Shown in pieces: positions 17,489 to 24,385 of a stretch of DNA of 45,012 nt; the stretch's first letter is position 1, and the number at the start of each line of letters is the position of its first letter. The notes beneath the pieces were generated by a model, which did not search any database, was not told the DNA's origin, and saw only the letters and a program-made list of their open reading frames with translations. The translations under genes and the position numbers were made by a program. The stretch covers positions 1 through 45,012 of the forward strand of contig DAOUDK010000082.1 of assembly GCA_034431315.1 (NCBI GenBank), read 5' to 3'. Source of the DNA: JAUWOY01 sp034431315. Lineage in GTDB: Bacteria > Chloroflexota > Anaerolineae > VGOG01.

Positions 17489-17590
17489 TTTTGATATAAG
17501 GCTCTAGCACCCGTCCCCGGGTGCGTTTTTGGCGGCCCGAGGCCTGTCCTGAGCCTGTCGAAGGGACGGGCCTTGGAGCTTATATCAAAA
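17489..17590. mobile_element. Palindromic MITE-like element between mraZ and rsmH
   Basis: Outer arms TTTTGATATAAGGCTC (17489-17504) and GAGCTTATATCAAAA (17576-17590) are inverse complements except for one extra G. Inside are a small hairpin (GCACCC/GGGTGC, 17507-17524) and a GGCCCG...CGGGCC palindrome holding TGTCCTGAGCCTGTCGAAGG, a unit related to other copies in the window. It has no coding capacity. Confidence 0.75.
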
Positions 17591-17644
17591 TTCCAGCACC
17601 TCTTATAACGAGCAACAGCCTGGCACTACCTCTGAACAAGTCAG

Positions 17645-17673
17645 TTGCAAAATTTGCAGAACTACGGTATAAT
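17645..17673 (+). promoter_or_regulatory. Possible antisense promoter facing mraZ
   Basis: TTGCAA (17645-17650) and TATAAT (17668-17673) are spaced 17 bases apart on the plus strand, a good sigma-70 pattern. There is no plus-strand gene downstream, so a transcript would run antisense to mraZ. The call comes from the sequence match only. Confidence 0.4.
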
Positions 17674-17699
17674 TAACGACGAAAGGCCGCCTTGCGATC

Positions 17700-18128
17700 C
17701 TAAATTCCCAAGTCGGCTAATTGCTCGGCGATCGAGCTGCTCTCCTCTTCCATCCTGATAGTCATTTCCTGCCAGCGCTTCTGGCTCCAGATTTCCAGAC
17801 GGGAATTAACGCCGGTAATAACCACCCCACTTTCGATGTCGGCGTGCGCCCGCAGAGGGGCCGGCAGGAGAATCCGCCCCTGTTTATCCAACTCGCACTC
17901 GGTGCCTGAGTATATCATGCGGCTGAATAAGCGAGCGCCTGCTTGAGCAAGGGGGAGATTGGCCACCTTTTCAGATAAGTCCTTCCACGTATCGGGCGGA
18001 AAGACAAAGAGGCAGCCATCCAGGCCCCTGGTGACGAACAAGCCCGCCTCTAAGCCAGAGCGAAATTTGGCAGGGATGATCAATCTCCCCTTGTCATCCA
18101 CTGTATGCTCACATTCACCCGAAAACAT
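17700..18128 (-). CDS. mraZ: Transcriptional regulator MraZ
   Basis: A DNA-binding regulator of the dcw cluster, forming a ring of AbrB-like folds. The start is ATG at 18128 with GGGAGG before it, giving 142 residues that begin MFSGECEHTVDDKGRLIIPA; the open frame upstream is non-conserved. Two swapped-hairpin domains are visible, each with the DxxxR signature: DDKGRLIIPAKFR near residue 11 and DKQGRILLPAPLR near 83. A set of four TGG boxes lies in its own 5' region, so autoregulation is very likely. It is the first gene of the minus-strand cluster. Confidence 0.95.
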   Translation of the reverse strand: MFSGECEHTVDDKGRLIIPAKFRSGLEAGLFVTRGLDGCLFVFPPDTWKDLSEKVANLPLAQAGARLFSRMIYSGTECELDKQGRILLPAPLRAHADIESGVVITGVNSRLEIWSQKRWQEMTIRMEEESSSIAEQLADLGI

Positions 18129-18162
18129 AGTTGCCTCCCACATTTCACGGCCCAGATCGCCG

Positions 18163-18203
18163 CGCTCAACCACACCTCCCCACAATCCTCCACTTCCTAC
18201 CAC
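18163..18203 (-). promoter_or_regulatory. MraZ operator: four TGG boxes at 10-bp spacing
   Basis: On the minus strand the boxes TGGTAGGAAG, TGGAGGATTG, TGGGGAGGTG and TGGTTGAGCG follow one another with an exact 10-bp period, each preceded by G. MraZ in other bacteria binds three or four TGGGN- or GTG-type direct repeats with this spacing near the mraZ promoter. The boxes begin four bases downstream of the -10 hexamer, so binding would cover the transcription start. Confidence 0.85.
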
Positions 18204-18206
18204 TAC

Positions 18207-18235
18207 ATTATACAACATTTTTTGATTTTTGGCTA
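18207..18235 (-). promoter_or_regulatory. mraZ/dcw promoter
   Basis: A perfect TATAAT is at 18212-18207, with a weaker -35 (TAGCCA, 18235-18230) 17 bases upstream on the minus strand. The expected start near 18200 lies in the first MraZ box. It is the only clear promoter found for the whole 18-kb cluster. Confidence 0.8.
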
Positions 18236-18562
18236 GTGCCTCCGGAAGATTTTAAGGTTCATCCGAGGATAATTGCCATTTCTCGCGATGGAGGATACTA
18301 TATATTGGTGTCTTTCTGGATAAGACATACTATATCTAGTGTTGTGAGGAATTTATCAAAACCTGAAAATTTTAAGGTTTCTCGGCGTTCCTGTAGTGTT
18401 TTTACAGTCAAATTCTTGCAGAAACGGCAAGAACTCGATTGTAAAAACCTAAAGACATAAGGAAAAGATTGAAACCCCTAGCGTCTTGGTGATTTCTATG
18501 CAGCTTGAACCTTGTTTGATTCCGGTTTGTCCGGGATGGGTTTTCCTACTGGTACGATACGC
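18236..18562. other. Gene-free AT-rich spacer with stem-loops
   Basis: No convincing gene lies here. The stretch is much richer in A and T than its surroundings. It holds two copies of ATTTTAAGGTT (near 18248 and 18367), two copies of ATACTATAT 32 bases apart (18295 and 18327), and a two-tier symmetric stem-loop at 18398-18448. Confidence 0.6.
18398..18448. other. Two-tier stem-loop
   Basis: Outer arms GTTTTTACA (18398-18406) and TGTAAAAAC (18440-18448), and inner arms TTCTTGC (18413-18419) and GCAAGAA (18427-18433), are all perfect. They are separated by symmetric six-base internal loops. There is no T-run, so it is not a simple terminator. It could be a protein-binding site or part of a small RNA. 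Confidence 0.6.
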
Positions 18563-18563
18563 C

Positions 18564-18601
18564 AAAAAGCCTCCTTACGCCTGAGCATAAGGAGGCTTTT
18601 T
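18564..18601 (-). terminator. Strong bidirectional rho-independent terminator after selB
   Basis: A perfect 14-bp stem (AAAAAGCCTCCTTA with its complement TAAGGAGGCTTTTT) and a ten-base loop. The A-run and T-run give a U-tract in either direction. It lies 15 bases past the selB stop and insulates that operon from the mraZ promoter region. Confidence 0.93.
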
Positions 18602-18615
18602 AGTTTCCCTCTTCT

Positions 18616-20529
18616 CTATCTTAAGACACGTTCGTCCCCCACCCGTCTTGTCACCCTGCGTTCGTCCAGGTGCTCCATCAGCGCCAGGGCATATTTGCGA
18701 CTGGCGGCGAACATGTCGCGCACCTGAGCCACCGTGATAGCGCCTTTCTCTTCGATGTGCTCGATGACCCGCCTAACCATCTCCTCGTAGGTCTTCCTCA
18801 GAAACAGGACATCTTCACTTACCTGAACCAACCTTCCCTGCTGGATCAATGCGTTCAGTACTTCTGTTCCCACCAGGGCCTCGCTGTCGGCTACCGAGGG
18901 GGTGATGTAGGGGTTCTTCCTGAAGACGGCCAATAGCTCTTGTACCTGGCGCTCCTGGTCAGCGCTGAATTTCACTCGATGTTCCGGCAGGCGCAAGATG
19001 GCCTCTTCATCCACCAGCTTGTCCTCGCTCACAGCCCTGCTCGCCACTTCGTTCAAGATCTTGGTGGATAATCTCAACTGGCTCTTGAGTTCTTCGCGGG
19101 GCATGCCCTGGCGCAACGGGCGCCGTCGGTGATAGTCTCGCAAGGCGTTGATAAGTTTGTTTAACAGCTTCTCCCAGCCCGACGCTGAGATGAGGTACGG
19201 GTTGTTGGCCTCTAGATACTTGGTATTGGGTATTTTCTCGATCCTGCTGTCGAGGACAAGCACCTGCTGGCCATCCAACAACTCCTGCAAAGCCTGGCCT
19301 GCTTCCTCTACAGCAATGCCGCTACGCTCTATCAGCGTGCGGAGCTGGCAGGGCTGGCTGGTTTCCAGCGATTGGAGAAGGATCTCCGCCGGGCTGCCGC
19401 GGGCCAGGGTTGCCAGTCTGGCAATGACCTCGGAGCGGAAGCGCCGGTGTCGCCGGCGGGGATGGGGGTCAATCACCCGCCCACCGCCTACGGTGATAGC
19501 AGGCGATGGCTGGCGGACGATGAAACGATCGCCCCTGACCAGGGCCACTGGATCAGCCAGCCGCAACTGCACCCAGCCCTCCCCACCCGGCGGGATGGCC
19601 CCGCTGTCCAACAGCCGCGCCCTGGCCATGATCTCCGTCGAACCACTGAAGAATTTCAGCGGCGCATTGTGCCGCAGGGGACGGGGCGCGCTGGCCAGGT
19701 AGCGCAAGCGCACGTCTATTAGCCTGGTGGGCTTGAGCCAGCCGGGGATGGTCACCACATCGCCCCGCTGTACCTCATCTTTGCTCACCCCGGTCAAATT
19801 GATAGCCACCCGGCTGCCGGGAACAGCCCGTTCGATCTTCTCTTTGTGAGTCTGGAGGCCACGCACCCTCGCCTTCAGCCGCTGGGGCAAAACCTCCACC
19901 TCCTGACCGACTCGCAAGTCGCCATCAATCAGCGTGCCCGTCACCACGGTGCCGAAACCCGCGATGGTGAACACGCGATCAATCGGGAGACGGGGACGGC
20001 CCAGGTTGCTGCGGGGCGGCACGTTTTCCAGCAGCCTGTCCAACTCCTCCAGCAAAGTCGGCAATCCCTGGCCTGTCCTGGCTGAGACGGGAACCATGGC
20101 AGCGTCGGCCAGAGCGGTATCCTCCAGCAGCTCGGCCACGTCGAGTTGAACGAGTTCCAGCCATTCTTCATCCTCGACCAGGTCCATCTTGGTCAGGGCT
20201 ACTACGCCGTTCGTCACCCCCAACAGGTGCAGGATGGCCAGGTGCTCGCGCGTCTGGGGCATCACCCCTTCGTCGGCGGCCACTACGAAGAGCGCAGCGT
20301 CAATGCCGCCTACGCCAGCCAACATGTTCTCGATGAAGTCCCTGTGGCCAGGTACATCAACGATGCCCACTGACTCGCCGCTGGGCAGAGTGAGCCAGGC
20401 GAAGCCCAGGTCAATGGTCATCTCCCGTTCTTTCTCTTCTTTGAGACGGTCGGGATCAATGCCCGTCAGGGCCTCCACCAACCTCGACTTGCCGTGGTCT
20501 ACGTGTCCCGCTGTGCCGATTACTCGCAA
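18616..20529 (-). CDS. selB: Selenocysteine-specific elongation factor SelB
   Basis: A GTPase that brings Sec-tRNA to UGA codons marked by a SECIS hairpin. The 637 residues start VIGTAGHVDHGKSRLVEAL (G1 P-loop), with EREMTIDLGFAWL (switch I), DVPGHRDFIENML (G3, about 58-70), and ALTKMDL (G4, 111-117). Domains II and III follow, then a C-terminal part of winged-helix repeats for SECIS binding (for example LSTKILNEVASRAV, ITVAQVRDMFAASRKYALALMEHLDE). The start is TTG at 20529 behind GGAG. A short heptamer trace (GGTATTGGGTATT, near 19220) encodes EKIPNTKYLE. No selA, selD, tRNA-Sec or recognisable selenoprotein lies in the window. Confidence 0.95.
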   Translation of the reverse strand: MRVIGTAGHVDHGKSRLVEALTGIDPDRLKEEKEREMTIDLGFAWLTLPSGESVGIVDVPGHRDFIENMLAGVGGIDAALFVVAADEGVMPQTREHLAILHLLGVTNGVVALTKMDLVEDEEWLELVQLDVAELLEDTALADAAMVPVSARTGQGLPTLLEELDRLLENVPPRSNLGRPRLPIDRVFTIAGFGTVVTGTLIDGDLRVGQEVEVLPQRLKARVRGLQTHKEKIERAVPGSRVAINLTGVSKDEVQRGDVVTIPGWLKPTRLIDVRLRYLASAPRPLRHNAPLKFFSGSTEIMARARLLDSGAIPPGGEGWVQLRLADPVALVRGDRFIVRQPSPAITVGGGRVIDPHPRRRHRRFRSEVIARLATLARGSPAEILLQSLETSQPCQLRTLIERSGIAVEEAGQALQELLDGQQVLVLDSRIEKIPNTKYLEANNPYLISASGWEKLLNKLINALRDYHRRRPLRQGMPREELKSQLRLSTKILNEVASRAVSEDKLVDEEAILRLPEHRVKFSADQERQVQELLAVFRKNPYITPSVADSEALVGTEVLNALIQQGRLVQVSEDVLFLRKTYEEMVRRVIEHIEEKGAITVAQVRDMFAASRKYALALMEHLDERRVTRRVGDERVLR

Positions 20530-20544
20530 ACTTCATCCACTCCT

Positions 20545-21723
20545 TCAGCGAAGTTTCTCGACCTTTTCCCCAGCGTGCGCGATGCGCTCCTGCATCTCGC
20601 CGATCTGGCGGCGAGCATATTCCTGCCAGGTCTGCCACAAGGCCGTGATTTGAGCTCGGTTCGCTTTGGCAGACTCATCCAGCGGCCCAAGCCGTGTAGC
20701 CTGCTCTTCGTTCCACCTATCCTGATCGCGCCAGTGCTGCTCCCAAATCAACAGGTTCTTCTTCCAGCGCTTTTCATCCTCCGCCTGCCATTCATCCAAT
20801 TGGTGCCTTTGGCGTTTCTCCGCCAGACGTTGCAGCTCCGCCACCTCGGACTGACCCTGCTTCATGCGTTCCTCGAACTTCTCCAACTCCGCCAAAGCTC
20901 GTTTGTTCCTCCCATACAGCTCCGCCGATTGCCGCATCTGAACGTCGTACTTCTCCATCTTCTGGCGATGCTCTTCCATCTGTTCAGTCCACTCACCCAT
21001 CAGCCTCTCGCGGTCTTGCTCGGCGAGCCTGAGGGACTCGAAGAACTCCTGCTGCTCTTGCTTTAGTTCGGTCGCCTGCAAGTCCAGCTCCCCTATCCGG
21101 TGGTCACTTTTCCTGACTAATTCCTCCAAAAGCTGCAACTTTGCAGATTGAGCCTCAGTCCTCCTGAACAACTCCGGCGTCTCCTCCTGAAGCTCGGCTA
21201 TCCGTTTGGCATTCTGCCGGGGGCGCTCTTCGAGATATGGCAAATTCCGCGTTCGGTTCTCGAGGTCTCTACCGAAGTCGGCTACCCGCTGCTGCAAGCT
21301 CAAGAGACCCTCCCCCAAGCGCTGATCCTCAGCCCGTCGCTGTTGCAACTCCTCCTCGTGGCGAGACAGCTTTTGCAGCTCCTTCCTCATCTCCCCCAGA
21401 GTTCGGGTCTGGCTGCCCCGTTCCACCTGCCTCACTCGCTCTGCATCCTCCTCAGCCCTTCGGCGCTGCTCATCGTGCCTCTCTATGAGCAGCACGAGTT
21501 CAGCCCGAAGTTGGTCGAGGGCCTTCTCGAGTTGAGTGAACTTGGTCAGTTGGGCCTGAGTGCGCGCCAACCTCCCTTCCAGTTCCTGCATCCTCCTGGC
21601 CTGCTCCGCGATCTCCGCGGACTGGCTCTCCACCCGCTGCTGGAACTTGGCCAAGTCGGTCTTATCGCGCCGGCGCTCCTCGTCCAGCCAGGTGACCATC
21701 TGATTAAGTTGGTTCAAGTTCAT
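20545..21723 (-). CDS. Coiled-coil protein of unknown function
   Basis: 392 residues from ATG at 21723, which is preceded by GGGAGG; the open frame further upstream is not supported. Nearly the whole protein is predicted to be helical coiled coil, very rich in Glu, Gln, Arg and Leu (for example EEERRRDKTDLAKFQQRVESQSAEIAEQ is typical in style). There is no signal peptide, membrane segment or catalytic motif. The last 100 residues are rich in tryptophan (KRWKKNLLIWEQHWRDQDRW). It sits between phoU and selB with gaps of 15 and 23 bases, so it is almost certainly cotranscribed with both. The function is unknown; a scaffold or structural role is possible. Confidence 0.85.
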   Translation of the reverse strand: MNLNQLNQMVTWLDEERRRDKTDLAKFQQRVESQSAEIAEQARRMQELEGRLARTQAQLTKFTQLEKALDQLRAELVLLIERHDEQRRRAEEDAERVRQVERGSQTRTLGEMRKELQKLSRHEEELQQRRAEDQRLGEGLLSLQQRVADFGRDLENRTRNLPYLEERPRQNAKRIAELQEETPELFRRTEAQSAKLQLLEELVRKSDHRIGELDLQATELKQEQQEFFESLRLAEQDRERLMGEWTEQMEEHRQKMEKYDVQMRQSAELYGRNKRALAELEKFEERMKQGQSEVAELQRLAEKRQRHQLDEWQAEDEKRWKKNLLIWEQHWRDQDRWNEEQATRLGPLDESAKANRAQITALWQTWQEYARRQIGEMQERIAHAGEKVEKLR

Positions 21724-21746
21724 GCTCCACCTCCCATTGGTGATTG

Positions 21747-22403
21747 TTACAGATTCAGTTCTTCTTCCAGCCCTGTGACCAGAAAGACCACTCGTTCGCC
21801 GATGTTGGTGGTGCGATCGGCGATGCGCTCCAGGTTGTGAGCTACCCAAAGCAAATGCGTGGCCCGGGTGATAGTTTTGGGATCCTGCGTCATGAAGAAC
21901 ATGAGTTCGCGGTATACCTGGTCATACAAGGCGTCCACCTCATCGTCCTCGGTGCCGAGGTGCCGAGCTGTGTCGGGATCGCGACGGATGAAAGCGTCCA
22001 ACTGCTGGTGAAGGAGCTGGCGCCCCTTCTCGGCCATGCGAGGGATGTCAATCAGGGGCTTCAAGGGGGGCTGATCACCAATCATGAGAGTGATCTTGGC
22101 GATCCCCTTGGCGTAATCACCCATGCGCTCCAATTCAACGGCGATGCTGGAGACAGCGAGGATGATCCGCAAATCGCTGGCCAAGGGCTGCTGGGTGGCG
22201 ATCAGAACCAGGCATCTTTCCTCCAGATCGCTCTGAGCCTGATTAATCAGGACATCTTCATCAATGATCTGCTGCGCCAGCTCTAAGTCACGATTGGCCA
22301 GAGACTGGATCGAGCGCTCTATGGCCTTATCCACCGACTCGCCCATGGCCAAGAGATCTTCCTGCAGCTCACCGATCTGTTCGTCGAAAGTCTCCCTCGG
22401 CAT
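21747..22403 (-). CDS. phoU: PhoU-family phosphate signalling protein
   Basis: The 218 residues form two similar three-helix bundles. Each has a metal-binding E/D-x-x-x-D-type helix (VDKAIERSIQSL, EDVLINQAQSDLEERCL, and ELERMGDYAKGIAKI; second half HNLERIADRTTNIGERVVFL). In other bacteria PhoU controls the PhoR/PhoB kinase and the Pst transporter, repressing the Pho response when phosphate is plentiful. No pst or pho genes are near, and the partner genes here are a coiled-coil protein and selB. A good promoter (22433-22461) and an AAGGAG ribosome site precede the ATG. The assignment is secure; regulation by phosphate is not visible. Confidence 0.94.
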   Translation of the reverse strand: MPRETFDEQIGELQEDLLAMGESVDKAIERSIQSLANRDLELAQQIIDEDVLINQAQSDLEERCLVLIATQQPLASDLRIILAVSSIAVELERMGDYAKGIAKITLMIGDQPPLKPLIDIPRMAEKGRQLLHQQLDAFIRRDPDTARHLGTEDDEVDALYDQVYRELMFFMTQDPKTITRATHLLWVAHNLERIADRTTNIGERVVFLVTGLEEELNL

Positions 22404-22432
22404 AAGTCATCTCCTTCCGCGAAGTTACGCTA

Positions 22433-22461
22433 ATTATACCGCTTAAATCGCCATTTGGCAA
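22433..22461 (-). promoter_or_regulatory. Promoter of the phoU operon
   Basis: On the minus strand, TTGCCA (22461-22456), a 17-base spacer, then TATAAT (22438-22433), 30 bases upstream of the phoU start. It is divergent from the ogt promoter 47 bases away. Confidence 0.85.
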
Positions 22462-22507
22462 AACCGCATCTACACCGCCGATTGCCGCCAATTCTGAGAA
22501 TCCAACC

Positions 22508-22535
22508 TTGACAGGCAAGGCATAATAGCTATAAT
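22508..22535 (+). promoter_or_regulatory. Promoter of ogt and the following plus-strand genes
   Basis: A perfect TTGACA (22508-22513) and a perfect TATAAT (22530-22535) with a 16-base spacer. The ogt ATG follows 36 bases later with GAGGAGG in front. Confidence 0.9.
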
Positions 22536-22571
22536 TAAAGGCGTGAATACTCGAGCCCGAGGAGGCCAAAA

Positions 22572-23090
22572 ATGGGCAAAAAGGAAGTCAAAGTGGCCAT
22601 AGATTCATGCCCGACTGCCTGGGGCTGGGTGGGGATAGCCAGTTCCCCCCGCGGACTCCTGGCTCTTACCCTACCGGAGCCCACCCAGGAGAGGGCGTTG
22701 AAGCCGCTGCTCGAACGTTGGGGAGAAAAGCAACCTTACAATGACCCCAAGCTTGACGGCCTGAAGAGGAAGTTGCAGCACTATTTCGACGGCCAGCAAG
22801 TTCTCTTCGACGAGGCTTTGGACCTAAGCGGGGCAACCGCTTTCCAACGCCGGGTTTGGTCAGTTGTGCGGGACATTCCTTATGGAGAGACGCGCTCCTA
22901 CAGCCAGATAGCCCGCCAGGCCGTCTCTCCAGGGGCGGCCCGAGCTGTCGGGCGGGCCATGGCTGCTAATCCCGTGCCCATCGTGGTGCCCTGTCACCGG
23001 GTGATAGGCAGCGACGGGAATTTACGCGGCTTTGGGGGCGGCCTGGACCTCAAGCGTCGTCTGCTGGAAATGGAAGGGGCGCTCAAGTAG
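22572..23090 (+). CDS. ogt: Methylated-DNA--[protein]-cysteine S-methyltransferase
   Basis: A suicide repair protein that removes methyl groups from O6-methylguanine onto its own cysteine. The 172 residues have the Ada/Ogt C-terminal domain. FQRRVWSVVRDIPYGETRSYSQIAR contains the winged-helix recognition region, AVGRAMAANPVPIVVPCHRVIG contains the active-site Cys in PCHRV, and the end reads GFGGGLDLKRRLLEMEG. The N-terminal half is a degenerate ribonuclease-like domain as in Ogt. It is the first gene after a consensus promoter and may be cotranscribed with the glycosyltransferases, although a hairpin follows its stop. Confidence 0.96.
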   Translation: MGKKEVKVAIDSCPTAWGWVGIASSPRGLLALTLPEPTQERALKPLLERWGEKQPYNDPKLDGLKRKLQHYFDGQQVLFDEALDLSGATAFQRRVWSVVRDIPYGETRSYSQIARQAVSPGAARAVGRAMAANPVPIVVPCHRVIGSDGNLRGFGGGLDLKRRLLEMEGALK

Positions 23091-23112
23091 GGGCAATCCC
23101 TTGCGGTTGCCC
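23091..23112. repeat. GGGCAA/TTGCCC hairpin after ogt
   Basis: GGGCAA (23091-23096) and TTGCCC (23107-23112) flank a ten-base loop. There is no T-run, so termination is doubtful. It could be a short interspersed palindrome or a processing site. Confidence 0.5.
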
Positions 23113-23140
23113 TAGCCAAGAGCCAGGAGAGCCATAATTA

Positions 23141-24268
23141 ATGCGCATCGGCATTGACGCGCGGTTGGTCTACTACAGTCAAGCGGGGATTAGTCAGTAC
23201 ACCCTTCGCTTGATTCAGGGACTCGCCGAGAGCGGCGGAAAGCCTCGCGATCGAGAAAATGAGTTTTTCATCCTACAAAGCCGTAAGGATAAGCGCATCA
23301 TCGTTGATAAGCCCAATTTCAAGCGAGTGTCCCTCTGGACGCCAAGTCATCATCGCTTGGAACAGTTTACCCTACGATTTGAGATCTCAGGCCTCGGCCT
23401 GGACGTCCTGCACAGCCCCGATTTCATACCCCCTTTTAGCCGCCCCTGCAAATCTGTCATCACCATCCACGATCTAGCCTTTCTCTTGTACCCCCACTTT
23501 CTCACCAGGGAGAGTGCCCGTTACTACGGCCAGATTGATGAGGCTGTGAAACGGACCGACCACATCATCGCCGTCTCCGAGAGCACCAGGCGAGACACCA
23601 TCCGCCTGTTGGGCGCGCCTGAGCACAAGATCACTGTCATCTACGAATCGGCCGACCCCATCTATCGGCCCGTCAACGACCGGGAAATCCTGGAGCAAAC
23701 TAAGAGCAAATATCACATCACGGGGGATTTCATCCTCTTCGTGAGCACCATCGAACCGCGTAAGAACCTGCCCACGCTTCTGAAGGCTTACCGACAGTTG
23801 TTGGACAGCTACAAGGCAGACGCAAAACTGGCGGTAGTGGGCCGGCAAGGTTGGCTGTCCGAGGAAGTCTTCACCCTCGTGGACGAGCTGAAGCTGACTG
23901 ACGACATCCTCTTCCTGGGACGGGTGCCCGTCGAGGATTTGCTCCATCTTTACAACGCCGCCCAACTTCTGGTGCAGCCATCCTTCTACGAGGGCTTCGG
24001 CCTGCCGCCTCTGGAAGCCATGGCCTGTGGTACACCGGTAGTGGTCTCCAACGTCTCATCGTTACCCGAAGTGGTGGGCGATGCCGGGCTCCTGGTTGAC
24101 CCTGAGGATGTGTCAGAGCTAACTGTAGCCATCTGGCGGGTCTTGACCGACGAGGCCCTGCGAGCTGAGTTGATTGCTAAAGGGCTCAAGCGAGCCCAGT
24201 GCTTCTCCTGGGAGAAAACCGCGCTCCAGACGTTGGAGCTCTACCGTCGCGTCGGCCAAAGCGACTGA
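23141..24268 (+). CDS. Glycosyltransferase, GT4 family
   Basis: A retaining, GT-B fold glycosyltransferase of 375 residues. It starts MRIGIDARLVYYSQAGISQY, where the glycine-rich loop after the first strand is typical. The C-terminal half holds FILFVSTIEPRKNLPTLLKAY, LAVVGRQGW, ILFLGRVPVEDLLHLYNAAQ, and the sugar-nucleotide motif VQPSFYEGFGLPPLEAMACGTPVVVSNVSSLPEVVGDAGLLVDP with the EGFGLPPLE (E-x7-E) signature. It is probably involved in an exported polysaccharide or surface glycan, as it lies with two more glycosyltransferase genes. Acceptor and donor cannot be told from sequence. It starts 50 bases after ogt. Confidence 0.92.
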   Translation: MRIGIDARLVYYSQAGISQYTLRLIQGLAESGGKPRDRENEFFILQSRKDKRIIVDKPNFKRVSLWTPSHHRLEQFTLRFEISGLGLDVLHSPDFIPPFSRPCKSVITIHDLAFLLYPHFLTRESARYYGQIDEAVKRTDHIIAVSESTRRDTIRLLGAPEHKITVIYESADPIYRPVNDREILEQTKSKYHITGDFILFVSTIEPRKNLPTLLKAYRQLLDSYKADAKLAVVGRQGWLSEEVFTLVDELKLTDDILFLGRVPVEDLLHLYNAAQLLVQPSFYEGFGLPPLEAMACGTPVVVSNVSSLPEVVGDAGLLVDPEDVSELTVAIWRVLTDEALRAELIAKGLKRAQCFSWEKTALQTLELYRRVGQSD

Positions 24269-24290
24269 TTGACTCATACTATGCGATGGG

Positions 24291-24371
24291 CGAAGGTCTC
24301 CGACCGAGCCCCCTTCACCTCGGTCAGAGACCTTCGGCGATCGAAGAGAGAGACCTTCGGCGATTGAAGAG
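24291..24371. repeat. Hairpin and 23-bp tandem repeat between glycosyltransferase genes
   Basis: Arms 24291-24308 and 24319-24336 (CGAAGGTCTCCGACCGAG type) pair with one mismatch. Two tandem 23-bp copies of AGAGACCTTCGGCGATCGAA type follow at 24326-24348 and 24349-24371, differing at one base. They end 15 bases before the next start codon. Confidence 0.8.
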
Positions 24372-24385
24372 AGAGTGACTGATTG

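Noticed and set aside
18129..18218. Upstream extension of mraZ
   Set aside because: It would translate the MraZ operator; ATG at 18128 has GGGAGG and gives the conserved N-terminus.
18467..18475. GATTGAAAC, a common CRISPR repeat ending
   Set aside because: It occurs once with no repeat-spacer spacing around it and no cas genes in the window.
18219..18562. tRNA-Sec or SECIS element near selB
   Set aside because: No cloverleaf with the long variable arm of tRNA-Sec and no UGA-flanking hairpin in a reading frame could be found.
23091..23112. Terminator after ogt
   Set aside because: The hairpin has no following T-run, so it is listed only as a repeat.
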